A stretch of DNA of 64,000 nucleotides from assembly GCA_041393965.1 (NCBI GenBank), contig JAWKJB010000001.1, positions 1 through 64,000 of the forward strand. The letters are read 5' to 3'. How positions within the stretch are numbered: position 1 is the stretch's first letter; each line of letters begins with the position of its first letter. This document shows positions 43,562 to 51,690 of the stretch, piece by piece. Made by a program: the position numbers and the translations under genes. The DNA is from Acidimicrobiia bacterium. Its GTDB lineage: Bacteria > Actinomycetota > Acidimicrobiia > Spongiisociales > UBA5794. A model generated the notes under the pieces. It did no database searches. It saw nothing but the letters and a program-made list of their open reading frames with translations, and was not told the origin of the DNA.

Positions 43562-43849
43562 TCAGCTCGCCTCGCGACGACGAGCCGCGATCTGGCGTTC
43601 CCGCCGAATCTTGCGCCGTTCGCGCTCCGACATCGCCCCCCAGATCCCGAACTTCTCGGACGACACGATCGCGAACTCGAGACACTCTGCCATCACCGAG
43701 CACTCGCGGCAGATGCCTTTTGCGGTTCGGGTGGAGGCTCCCCGCTCGGGGAAGAACAGGTCCGGATCGGCCCCGCGACAGTTCGCGAAATCCTGCCAAG
43801 ACATGTCGAGGCCCTCGGACTGCAACGCCTCGATGAGATCTCCGAACAC
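43562..43849 (-). CDS. WhiB-family iron-sulfur transcription factor
   Basis: A 95-residue WhiB-like protein. The four Fe-S ligands are Cys24, Cys47, Cys50 and Cys56 (C-x2-C-x5-C in GICRECSVMAECL), followed by the G[IV]WG turn (FGIWGAMSERER) and a basic DNA-contact tail (RRKIRRERQIAARRR). WhiB proteins bind region 4 of the main sigma factor and respond to redox or nitric oxide signals through the cluster. GTG at 43849 is favoured by GGGAGCAGA before it; ATG at 43804 is an alternative. It leads the minus-strand run towards tatA and the SigE-like module and is divergent from sdhC. Confidence 0.93.
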   Translation of the reverse strand: MFGDLIEALQSEGLDMSWQDFANCRGADPDLFFPERGASTRTAKGICRECSVMAECLEFAIVSSEKFGIWGAMSERERRKIRRERQIAARRREAS

Positions 43850-43866
43850 TCTGCTCCCTACATCGA

Positions 43867-43923
43867 TGTAATTACAATAATGTGATTTGGTTCGATTCAA
43901 CCAACGAAGCGTCTTGTTGTCAA
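43867..43923 (-). promoter_or_regulatory. Putative whiB promoter and palindromic site
   Basis: On the minus strand TTGACA (43918-43923) is followed after exactly 17 bases by TTGAAT (43895-43900), a fair sigma-70-type -10. A perfect 10-bp palindrome, TGTAATTACA (43867-43876), lies just downstream, in front of the WhiB start, where a repressor could bind. The stretch is AT-rich in an otherwise GC-rich region. The match is by eye. Confidence 0.45.
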
Positions 43924-44004
43924 CTGCGCACCCGGGACTGCGGTGAGCTTCCACCATCGCGATATTCTGGGAACAGCAACGCCGATCGACAGGGACACCC
44001 GGTA

Positions 44005-44748
44005 GTGACCACCACGAAACGACCTCCCGTCAAGGAACGCACACGGTGGCAGCATTGGCTCGGAGGGTTCTTCTCATCGTCCATCGGTCTCAAGTGGATC
44101 ATGGCCATCACCGGTATCGGCCTTCTCGGATATGTCGCGGCGCACCTGTTCGGGAACCTCAAGATCTTCACCGGAACCAACGAGGCCGGTGAGTACTACA
44201 TCGATCTGTACTCCGAGGCGTTGTGGCACCTCGGAGGGCATCTCCTCCCCCAGGGCTTCCTCCTGACACTTCTCAGGATCGGGCTCGCAGCCGTGTTCGT
44301 CCTCCACATCTGGGCCGCCGTTGTGCTGACCAAGCGCAACCGCGAGGCGACCGGAGCCACGAGATACCGCGCCTCGAGGCAGTGGGCCGCATCCAACTAC
44401 GCGTCCCGCACGATGCGATTCGGCGGTGTCATCATCGCGCTCTTCGTCCTGTACCACCTCGCAGATCTCACCTTCGGCATCGCGAACCCCGATTTCCACC
44501 ATGGTGATGTCTACAACAACATGGTCGCGAGCCTGTCGCGTTGGCCCGTCGCAGTCCTCTACATGGTTGCCAACATCGCGCTCGCCTTCCACATCTACCA
44601 CGGCGCGTGGAGCCTCTTCCAGAGTCTCGGGACGGTGAATCCGCGATACGACTCGTTCCGCCGCGCCTTCGCATGGGTGTTCGCCGCCGTAATCCTCGTC
44701 GGCAATCTCTCGATGCCGGTCGCCATCCTTGCCGGCTGGGTCTCGTAG
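44005..44748 (+). CDS. sdhC: Succinate dehydrogenase cytochrome b subunit
   Basis: A 247-residue membrane anchor of succinate dehydrogenase, of the larger single-subunit type that carries heme and quinone sites by itself. About five helices are seen: IMAITGIGLLGYVAAHLFGNLKIF near 30-53, then segments near 85-105, 130-150, 172-192 and 218-240. Histidines in AAHLFGN, LYHLADL and FHIYHGAWSLFQ are probable heme ligands. The start GTG (44005) gives MTTTKRPP; the open frame extends upstream to 43882 through the promoter region. No sdhD is present. The flavoprotein gene begins 11 bp later. Confidence 0.93.
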   Translation: MTTTKRPPVKERTRWQHWLGGFFSSSIGLKWIMAITGIGLLGYVAAHLFGNLKIFTGTNEAGEYYIDLYSEALWHLGGHLLPQGFLLTLLRIGLAAVFVLHIWAAVVLTKRNREATGATRYRASRQWAASNYASRTMRFGGVIIALFVLYHLADLTFGIANPDFHHGDVYNNMVASLSRWPVAVLYMVANIALAFHIYHGAWSLFQSLGTVNPRYDSFRRAFAWVFAAVILVGNLSMPVAILAGWVS

Positions 44749-44759
44749 GAAGGATGAAC

Positions 44760-46691
44760 ATGGACAACGATCCCACCATGCTCTCATCAGGAGAACCGTC
44801 AGGACCGATCGAGGACCGCTGGGACACCCACCGGTTTGCAACCAAGCTCGTCAACCCTGCCAACAAGCGCAAATACAAGATCATCGTGATCGGTACCGGC
44901 CTCGCGGGCGCTTCTGCTGCGGCAACTTTCGGTGAGCTCGGCTACCGCGTGCAGGCGTTCACCTACCACGACTCCGCTCGCCGTGCCCACTCGATCGCCG
45001 CCCAGGGCGGCATCAACGCCGCGAAGAACTATCCGAACGACGGTGACTCCATCTACCGCCTCTTCTACGACACCGTCAAAGGCGGCGACTACCGGGCACG
45101 GGAGTCGAATGTGTACCGGCTCGCCCAGGTCTCGAACGAGATCATCGACCAGGCGACGGCCCAGGGCGTTCCGTTCGCCCGCGAATACGGCGGGCTTCTC
45201 GACAACCGCTCCTTCGGCGGGGCGCAGGTGTCGAGAACCTTCTACGCGAGGGGGCAGACCGGTCAGCAGCTCCTTCTCGGGGCCTATCAGGCGCTCTCGA
45301 GACAGGTCAAGGCAGGAACCGTCGAGTTGCACACGCGCACAGAGATGCTCGAAGTCGTCACGAAGGACGGACACGCCGCCGGGGTCGTCGTCCGCGATCT
45401 CGTCTCAGGTGAGATCTCGTCGCACAGCGCACACGCAGTCGTGCTCGCAACCGGTGGATACTCGAATGTCTTCTTCCTGTCGACGAACGCCATGGCGTGC
45501 AACGCCACCGCGGTGTGGCGGGCACACCGAAAGGGGGCCTACTTCGCGAATCCGTGCTACACGCAGATCCACCCGACCTGCATCCCGGCATCGGACGAAT
45601 TCCAGTCGAAGCTCACCCTCATGTCCGAATCCCTCAGAAATGACGGGCGCATCTGGGTACCGCTGAACCCCGACGATGACCGCGCCCCGAATGACATCCC
45701 ACCGGACGAACGCGACTACTACCTCGAGCGTCAGTATCCCGCCTTCGGGAACCTCGTACCCCGCGATGTGGCGTCGAGGGCGGCAATGCGGATGATCGAC
45801 GCCAACCGAGGTGTCGGTCCGCTACGCAACGGGGTCTATCTCGATTTCCGATCGGCAATCGAACGGCTCGGGAAGCACCGGATCGAGGAACGCTACGGGA
45901 ACCTGTTCGAGATGTACGAGCGCATCACCGACGAGGACCCGTATGAGGTCCCGATGCGCATCTACCCGGCACCGCACTACACGATGGGCGGCTTGTGGGT
46001 CGACTACAACCTCATGACGACGGTACCCGGGTTGTACGCGATCGGCGAAGCGAACTTCTCAGACCACGGTGCAAACCGGCTCGGCGCATCTGCTCTGATG
46101 CAGGGACTCGCCGACGGCTACTTCGTTCTCCCCTACACGATCGGGCAGTACCTGTCCGACTACCTCAACACCGACCCGGTCGCCACCGACGACGAAGTCT
46201 TCATCGAAGCCGAACGAGCTGTTAGCGAACGCAGCGAGCGTTTCCTCGCCATCGGTGGCACGCGATCCGTTGACCACTTCCACAGGGAACTCGGGAAGGT
46301 CATGATCGAACACTGCGGGCTCGCCCGCTCACGGGAAGGACTTGAGAAAGCGATCGGTGAGATCAGAGCCATTCGGGACGAGTTCTGGTCCGATCTCCGC
46401 GTGCTCGGAACATCCGACAACCTGAACCAATCCCTCGAGCGTGCGGGGCGGGTCGCGGATTTCCTCGAGTTGGCGGAACTGATGTGTCGCGATGCCCTCG
46501 ACCGTGAGGAGTCCTGTGGGGGCCACTTCCGAGTCGAGCATCAGACGCCGGACGGGGAGGCACAGCGCGACGACGAGAACTACGCGTTCGTCTCCTCATG
46601 GGAATGGAAGGGTCCCGACTCCGACCCTGTTCGCCATGCCGAGCCGCTCGAATTCGAGTATGTGCCACTGACGCAGAGGAGCTACAAGTAA
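44760..46691 (+). CDS. sdhA: Succinate dehydrogenase flavoprotein subunit
   Basis: A 643-residue FAD subunit. FAD nucleotide-binding motif VIGTGLAGASAAATFGELGY (near 43-62) is followed by RRAHSIAAQGGINAA, where His77 carries covalent FAD. Active-site blocks include the later PAPHYTMGGLWVDYN and GEANFSDHGANRLGASALMQGL. The length and sequence fit the non-classical SdhA of actinobacteria and Bacteroidetes, matching the single-subunit anchor. ATG 44760 is preferred because AGGAAGG lies seven bases before it; an ATG two codons earlier would leave no spacing. The stop TAA overlaps the sdhB ATG by one base. Confidence 0.96.
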   Translation: MDNDPTMLSSGEPSGPIEDRWDTHRFATKLVNPANKRKYKIIVIGTGLAGASAAATFGELGYRVQAFTYHDSARRAHSIAAQGGINAAKNYPNDGDSIYRLFYDTVKGGDYRARESNVYRLAQVSNEIIDQATAQGVPFAREYGGLLDNRSFGGAQVSRTFYARGQTGQQLLLGAYQALSRQVKAGTVELHTRTEMLEVVTKDGHAAGVVVRDLVSGEISSHSAHAVVLATGGYSNVFFLSTNAMACNATAVWRAHRKGAYFANPCYTQIHPTCIPASDEFQSKLTLMSESLRNDGRIWVPLNPDDDRAPNDIPPDERDYYLERQYPAFGNLVPRDVASRAAMRMIDANRGVGPLRNGVYLDFRSAIERLGKHRIEERYGNLFEMYERITDEDPYEVPMRIYPAPHYTMGGLWVDYNLMTTVPGLYAIGEANFSDHGANRLGASALMQGLADGYFVLPYTIGQYLSDYLNTDPVATDDEVFIEAERAVSERSERFLAIGGTRSVDHFHRELGKVMIEHCGLARSREGLEKAIGEIRAIRDEFWSDLRVLGTSDNLNQSLERAGRVADFLELAELMCRDALDREESCGGHFRVEHQTPDGEAQRDDENYAFVSSWEWKGPDSDPVRHAEPLEFEYVPLTQRSYK

Positions 46692-47452
46692 TGGATCTCA
46701 CTTTGCGCGTGTGGCGTCAGGCAGCCAAGGACGAGCCAGGCGAATTCAAGGTGTACGAGGCAAACGATGTGAGCCCCGACGCCTCGTTCCTCGAGATGCT
46801 CGACCAGGTCAACGAGCACCTCAACGACCGAGGTGACGAACCGATCGCCTTCGACCATGACTGCCGCGAAGGTATCTGCGGCATGTGCGGCGTGATGATC
46901 GATGGTGAACCGCACGGCCCGCAGACGGGTACAGCGACCTGCCAGCTCCACATGCGGAAGTTCCGGGACGGTGCCTCCATCACCATCGAACCGTGGCGTG
47001 CCGCGTCACTTCCCGTCGTCAAGGACCTGATCGTGGACCGCTCACCGTTCGACCGCATCATCGAGGCGGGCGGGTACATCTCGATCAACACGGGGGCAGC
47101 ACCGGACGCGAACATCATTCCCGTCACCAAGGAAGCGGCAGAGACCGCAATGGACGCCGCGGCATGCATCGGCTGCGCCGCGTGTGTCGCTGCGTGCCCC
47201 AACAGTGCAGCGAACCTGTTCACGGCGGCCAAGATGCAACACCTCAACCTACTTCCCCAGGGTCAGCCGGAACGCTGGACGCGGGCCGTTGCGATGGTCG
47301 AGACGATGGAGGAGTATTTCGGGTCGTGCACGAACCACGGCGAATGCGAGGCGGCGTGCCCGAAGAACATCTCGATCGACTTCATCGCATGGATGAACCG
47401 CGACTATGTGAAGGCGCAGTTCAAGAACATGGCCAAGACAAGCCAATCGTGA
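46691..47452 (+). CDS. sdhB: Succinate dehydrogenase iron-sulfur subunit
   Basis: A 253-residue protein with three Fe-S clusters. The N-terminal plant-ferredoxin-like part has DHDCREGICGMCGVM and a later ATCQLH, giving the [2Fe-2S] set; the C-terminal part has CIGCAACVAACPN and CTNHGECEAACPK for the [4Fe-4S] and [3Fe-4S] clusters. It passes electrons from FAD to quinone. The start overlaps the sdhA stop (TAATG). Its own stop overlaps the next gene by GTGA, so the DUF427 gene belongs to the same operon. Confidence 0.96.
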   Translation: MDLTLRVWRQAAKDEPGEFKVYEANDVSPDASFLEMLDQVNEHLNDRGDEPIAFDHDCREGICGMCGVMIDGEPHGPQTGTATCQLHMRKFRDGASITIEPWRAASLPVVKDLIVDRSPFDRIIEAGGYISINTGAAPDANIIPVTKEAAETAMDAAACIGCAACVAACPNSAANLFTAAKMQHLNLLPQGQPERWTRAVAMVETMEEYFGSCTNHGECEAACPKNISIDFIAWMNRDYVKAQFKNMAKTSQS

Positions 47453-48180
47453 AGATCGAGCCCACACAGAAGCGCATCCGAACCCAGATCCGCGGCGTCA
47501 CGATCGCCGATTCGACGGATGTGCTGATGGTCTGGGAGATCCCGTACTTCCCGACCTACTACTTCCCGCAGAGCGATGTTCGCATGGACCTCATGACGGA
47601 TTCGGGGGAAACGAAACAGTCAGCCAGCCGCGGCACCGCCAACCTGTTCGACATCGCCGTCGGCGACCATGTCGTGCCACGCGCCGCCCGGGTCTGGAAC
47701 GACGCCAAGACCGACGAGCTGACCGGCTCTGTGTCGTTGGTGTGGAAGGCAATGGATGCCTGGTTCGAAGAAGACGAAGAGGTCATCGTCCACGCCCGCG
47801 ATCCGTACACGCGCCTCGACATCCTCCAAAGTTCTCGCCACATCTCGGTCGAGGTGGATGGTGTCGTCGTCGCCGAATCCGACCATCCAAGGATCCTGTT
47901 CGAGACGGGCCTCCCCGCCCGGTACTACCTCCCGAAGACCGATGTCCGTTTCGAGTACCTGCGGGCCAGCGACACCGTCACGAGCTGCCCGTACAAGGGT
48001 CACGCCAGATACTGGACGATCGAGGTCAACGACACGAGCCACGAGGACCTCGCATGGGGCTACGACACGCCGCTGCGAGAAGCCCAGGAGATCGCAGGGT
48101 TCGTCGCCTTCTACAACGAGAAGGTGGACATCACCATCGACGCAGTCCGCGCGGAGCGCCCAACGACGCAGTTCGGTTGA
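47449..48180 (+). CDS. DUF427 protein with two domain copies
   Basis: A 243-residue cytosolic protein with two DUF427 copies. The first (about 15-90) has VTIADSTDVLMVWEIPYFPTYYFPQSDVRMDLM; the second (about 135-225) has VVVAESDHPRILFETGLPARYYLPKTDVRF and SCPYKGHARYWTIEVND. The paired Tyr-Tyr-x-Pro-x-x-Asp-Val and CPYKG motifs are the family marks. The family has no firm function. It starts with GTG in a GTGA overlap with sdhB, so it is translated with succinate dehydrogenase, an unusual arrangement. No signal peptide or membrane segment. Confidence 0.9.
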   Translation: MKIEPTQKRIRTQIRGVTIADSTDVLMVWEIPYFPTYYFPQSDVRMDLMTDSGETKQSASRGTANLFDIAVGDHVVPRAARVWNDAKTDELTGSVSLVWKAMDAWFEEDEEVIVHARDPYTRLDILQSSRHISVEVDGVVVAESDHPRILFETGLPARYYLPKTDVRFEYLRASDTVTSCPYKGHARYWTIEVNDTSHEDLAWGYDTPLREAQEIAGFVAFYNEKVDITIDAVRAERPTTQFG

Positions 48181-48256
48181 CCGAATCCGGTTGGGGCCAT
48201 CTCGCCGAGCGGCCACGGTACCCTGCGAGATCAGACACGCACCGAAAGGAACACCT

Positions 48257-48640
48257 GTGGTCACCTTCCTCTCCGACGAGCATTTCACCGCCGCGAAGCA
48301 GGCACTCACCGCTGATACCAACTTCCGGGATGCGATCGTGGGTGTGGACCTCGTCGCCCAGTTCGATGTCTCGGGAGCTCCCGACGGCGATGTGTCGTAC
48401 TACCTGTCCATCAAGGACGGCGTTGTCGACACGGCGAAGGGCACGAACGACGCCGCCGATGTGACGGTCGCGAGCGACTACGAGACATCGAAAGCGATCT
48501 CGAAAGGCGAGCTGAATGTCCAGATGGCGTTCATGACCGGCAAGATCAAGGTCGGGGGCAACATGGCCAAGATCATGATGCATCAGAATGTGATCGGCGA
48601 GTACGCACGGGTCCTCTCCGGCCTCGATGTCGAGTACTGA
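48257..48640 (+). CDS. SCP2 sterol-carrier-like protein
   Basis: A 127-residue single-domain lipid-binding protein. The pattern DVSYYLSIKDGVVDTAKGTNDAADVTVASDYETSKAI and the end GELNVQMAFMTGKIKVGGNMAKIM are those of the SCP2/ACSL-type fold, which holds fatty acids, sterols or acyl-CoA in a hydrophobic tunnel. The GTG start has GAAAGGA six bases upstream. It lies 76 bp after the DUF427 gene and converges on mdh with 7 bp between stop codons. The true ligand is unknown. Confidence 0.87.
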   Translation: MVTFLSDEHFTAAKQALTADTNFRDAIVGVDLVAQFDVSGAPDGDVSYYLSIKDGVVDTAKGTNDAADVTVASDYETSKAISKGELNVQMAFMTGKIKVGGNMAKIMMHQNVIGEYARVLSGLDVEY

Positions 48641-48647
48641 ACGATTG

Positions 48648-49583
48648 CTACAGGTCGATCTCTGCGAGATCAGCGACCTTTTCCGCAACGGCAACAGCCG
48701 CCTGCTCGAGTCCGGCTTGCTCGCTCGCTGACAGTTCGGCCTCGACGACCTCCTCGACGCCGTTCCGCCCGAGTCGTGCCAGCACCCCGAGATACACATC
48801 GGAGATCCCGTACTGGCCCTCCATCCACGCGCAGACCGGCATCTCGGCACCCTGATCCTCGATGACCGCCCTGACCATCGAGGCCGCGGCCGCCGACGGT
48901 GCGTAATACGCCGAACCGGTCTTGAGGAAGGCGACGATCTCGGCGCCTCCGTTGCGGGTTCGTTCGACGAGGTCGGCAACCGTCTCGGTGTCGAGTGCCT
49001 CCGTGAGCGGGGTGTCGCCGATCGAGCACATGGACGGGACCGGAACCATCGTCTCGCCGTGCGAACCCAGGGTCACCGCGGTCACATCGAGAATGTCGGC
49101 ACCGGATGCTTCGCTGATGAAGTGGGCGAAACGGGCGCTGTCGAGCATTCCGGCCTGTCCGAGGACCCGGTTCTTCGGGAACCCTGACACCTCGGCGGTG
49201 AGTGTGGTCATCTGATCGAGGGGGTTCGTCACAACGATGATCACGGCGTCGGGCGAATACCGGACGATCTCCTCCGTGACCGACTTGACGATCTTGGCGT
49301 TGACCTCGAGGAGGTCCATGCGGGACATGCCGGGCTTGCGCGGGAGGCCCGCGGTGATGACCACGACATCGGAGTTCGCGGTGTCGGAGTAATCGTTGGT
49401 CCCGACGACCCTCGTGCGATAGCCGAGCACCGGTCGCGACTGGTTCATGTCGAGGGCAAGTCCCTGGGGCAACCCCTCGACGATGTCGGTCATGACGACC
49501 TCGTCGACGATGTCCCACTCGGCGATCCGTTGAACCGTGGTTGATCCGTACTTGCCTGCCCCAACAACCGTGACCTTGCTCAC
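48648..49583 (-). CDS. mdh: Malate dehydrogenase, LDH-like type
   Basis: A 311-residue NAD enzyme. The dinucleotide motif is GAGKYGSTT (near 8-16). Substrate-binding arginines are in ITAGLPRKPGMSRMDLL (Arg82, Arg88), and catalytic His175 is in LGSHGETMVP. Arg in place of Gln at the first of these sites marks malate over lactate specificity. It interconverts malate and oxaloacetate in the TCA cycle. It converges on the SCP2 gene and follows icd by 24 bp in the purN-purH-folD-icd-mdh run. Length and motifs are normal. Confidence 0.95.
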   Translation of the reverse strand: MSKVTVVGAGKYGSTTVQRIAEWDIVDEVVMTDIVEGLPQGLALDMNQSRPVLGYRTRVVGTNDYSDTANSDVVVITAGLPRKPGMSRMDLLEVNAKIVKSVTEEIVRYSPDAVIIVVTNPLDQMTTLTAEVSGFPKNRVLGQAGMLDSARFAHFISEASGADILDVTAVTLGSHGETMVPVPSMCSIGDTPLTEALDTETVADLVERTRNGGAEIVAFLKTGSAYYAPSAAAASMVRAVIEDQGAEMPVCAWMEGQYGISDVYLGVLARLGRNGVEEVVEAELSASEQAGLEQAAVAVAEKVADLAEIDL

Positions 49584-49607
49584 AATGACTCCCTTCGGTC
49601 GTCCGTC

Positions 49608-50810
49608 CTACATTCTCTCAACGACTGCATTGCCGAACTCGCTCGTCCTGACCTCCGTGGCACCGTCCATGAGCCTCGCGAAGTCGTAGGTGACGATCTT
49701 GTCGCTGATGGCCCCCTCCATGCCCTTCACGATGAGGTCCGCCGCCTCGTTCCATCCGAGATAGCGGAACATCATCTCGCCTGACAGGATCACCGATCCG
49801 GGGTTGACCTTGTCCATCCCCGTGTACTTGGGTGCCGTGCCGTGCGTCGCTTCGAAGATGGCGATGCCGGAGTAGTAGTTGATGTTTCCGCCAGGAGCGA
49901 TCCCGATACCACCGACCTGGGCAGCGAGCGCGTCGGACATGTAGTCCCCGTTGAGGTTCATCGTGGCGATCACATCGTATTCGGCGGGCCGTGTGAGGAT
50001 CTGCTGGAGGAACGCATCCGCGATGACATCTTTGACGAGCAGTCGGTTGCCCGGTTTCCCGTCGCAGTCCTCCCACGCGACAGCGACATCGCTGAACTGG
50101 TCGCGCACAACCTCGTAGCCCCATTCGCGAAATGCCCCCTCGGTGAACTTCATGATGTTGCCCTTGTGGACGAGCGTCACCGAGTCGCGATCCTGATCAA
50201 GCGCATACCGGATCGCGGCTGCGACGAGCCGCTTGCTTCCCGTCTCGGAAATCGGCTTGAGGCCGAGACCAGAGTCCTTGCGGATGTCCCATCCGAACTC
50301 TTCGTCGAGGAACGACAGCAGCTTCGCGGCCCCATCGGTTCCTGCCTCGAGTTCCTTTCCTGCGTAGACATCCTCGGTGTTCTCACGGAAGATCACCATG
50401 TCGACATCTTCCGGATGTTTGACCGGCGAGGGGACACCGCGGTACCAGCGCACCGGACGCAAACAGACATAGAGGTCGAGGATTTGCCGAAGCGCCACAT
50501 TGAGGCTCCTGATGCCACCCCCGACGGGTGTCGTCAGCGGACCCTTGATGCCGACGAGGTGTTCCCGGAAAGAGTCGACGGTGGCCTCCGGCAGCCACTC
50601 GTTGGTCTCGTTGAACGCCTTCTCGCCGGCAAGGACCTCGGTCCAAGCGATTTCACGCGACCCGGCATACGCCTTGGCGACGGCAGCGTCGAATACATGC
50701 TGCGCCGCTGCCCAGATGTCGGGCCCGATTCCGTCGCCCTCGATGAAGGGGATGATCGGCCGGTCCGGGACCTTCAGCCCCGTTTCGTTCTTCGTTATGG
50801 CTTCAGCCAT
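49608..50810 (-). CDS. icd: Isocitrate dehydrogenase (NADP-type)
   Basis: A 400-residue enzyme of the homodimeric bacterial class. Key blocks: FIEGDGIGPDIW near residues 22-33, PLTTPVGGGIRSLNVALRQILDLYVCLRPVRWY, which holds the phosphorylatable Ser and substrate Arg residues (near 92-122), VIFRENTEDVYAG (near 138), and ATMNLNGDYMSDALAAQVGGIGIAPGGNI (near 284). It makes 2-oxoglutarate and NAD(P)H from isocitrate. The ATG at 50810 overlaps the folD stop by 8 bp, so the longer frame is rejected. It sits between folD and mdh, placing two TCA genes behind purine and folate genes. Confidence 0.95.
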   Translation of the reverse strand: MAEAITKNETGLKVPDRPIIPFIEGDGIGPDIWAAAQHVFDAAVAKAYAGSREIAWTEVLAGEKAFNETNEWLPEATVDSFREHLVGIKGPLTTPVGGGIRSLNVALRQILDLYVCLRPVRWYRGVPSPVKHPEDVDMVIFRENTEDVYAGKELEAGTDGAAKLLSFLDEEFGWDIRKDSGLGLKPISETGSKRLVAAAIRYALDQDRDSVTLVHKGNIMKFTEGAFREWGYEVVRDQFSDVAVAWEDCDGKPGNRLLVKDVIADAFLQQILTRPAEYDVIATMNLNGDYMSDALAAQVGGIGIAPGGNINYYSGIAIFEATHGTAPKYTGMDKVNPGSVILSGEMMFRYLGWNEAADLIVKGMEGAISDKIVTYDFARLMDGATEVRTSEFGNAVVERM

Positions 50811-51690
50811 CGGTCCTCTCCATGTCGTGGGCCTTCGTTCGTGCACTCGTACCGGCGAGGGCAACCGTGTTGGTGAGGAGCGATGCCCGCGTCATGGGGC
50901 CGACACCGCCGGGTACCGGTGTGATTGCCCCCGCGATCTCCACCACCTCGTCGAATGCTAGATCGCCGACGAGTCCATCATCGGTTCTGGTCGTACCGAC
51001 ATCGATGACGACCGCCCCTGGCTTGATGAAGCTGGCGTCGAACATGCCGGGACGCCCGACCGCGGTGATCAACAGGTCGGCAGACCGGCACACCGCGGCG
51101 AGATCAGGTGTCCGTGAATGGGCCTGGATCACCGTGGCATCGACCCCCTTGGCACCGAGCATGAGCGCCATCGGTCGACCGACGAGGAAGGACCGTCCAA
51201 CCACCACTGCGGTCATCCCGGCGACATCGATCCCGTAGTGGTCGAGCATGGTCATTACGCCAGAAGGCGTGGCGGGGAGTGGTCCCGGTCGGTCGAGCAG
51301 AAGGCGGCCGAGGTTGAACGGGTGAAGGCCGTCAGCGTCTTTGGAAGGCAGGACCCGTTCGACGGCCGCCTCACCATCGAGGTGGTCCGGAAGGGGCAGC
51401 TGGACGATCATGCCGCTGACATCGGGGCGTTCGTTGAGGTGATCGATTTCGGCGAACACCAGCTCCTGTGTCGCGTCTGCGGGAAGCTCGATGTCGACCG
51501 AGGTCATTCCGACCGATGCTGCGTCCTTGTGCTTGTACCGCACATAGGTGTGCGATGCCGGATCGTCGCCAACCAGCACCGTCGCAAGCCCGACCTCGAT
51601 CCCACGGTCGCGAAGAGCAGCCACATCTGCACGCACCCGCGCCTTGACCTTGTCGGCGACCACCTTGCCGGAGAGAATGCGCGCGCTCAA
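50803..51690 (-). CDS. folD: Methylenetetrahydrofolate dehydrogenase/cyclohydrolase FolD
   Basis: A 295-residue bifunctional enzyme. Catalytic Tyr49-x3-Lys53 is in TYVRYKHKDA, the substrate loop is MIVQLPLPDHLD, the NADP site is VVGRSFLVGRPMALML, and the final signature is TPVPGGVGPMTRA. It turns 5,10-methylene-THF into 10-formyl-THF, the cofactor of PurN and PurH, whose genes lie directly upstream. The start TTG at 51690 overlaps the purH stop as TTGA, which fixes it. The stop overlaps icd by 8 bp. Confidence 0.95.
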   Translation of the reverse strand: MSARILSGKVVADKVKARVRADVAALRDRGIEVGLATVLVGDDPASHTYVRYKHKDAASVGMTSVDIELPADATQELVFAEIDHLNERPDVSGMIVQLPLPDHLDGEAAVERVLPSKDADGLHPFNLGRLLLDRPGPLPATPSGVMTMLDHYGIDVAGMTAVVVGRSFLVGRPMALMLGAKGVDATVIQAHSRTPDLAAVCRSADLLITAVGRPGMFDASFIKPGAVVIDVGTTRTDDGLVGDLAFDEVVEIAGAITPVPGGVGPMTRASLLTNTVALAGTSARTKAHDMERTDG

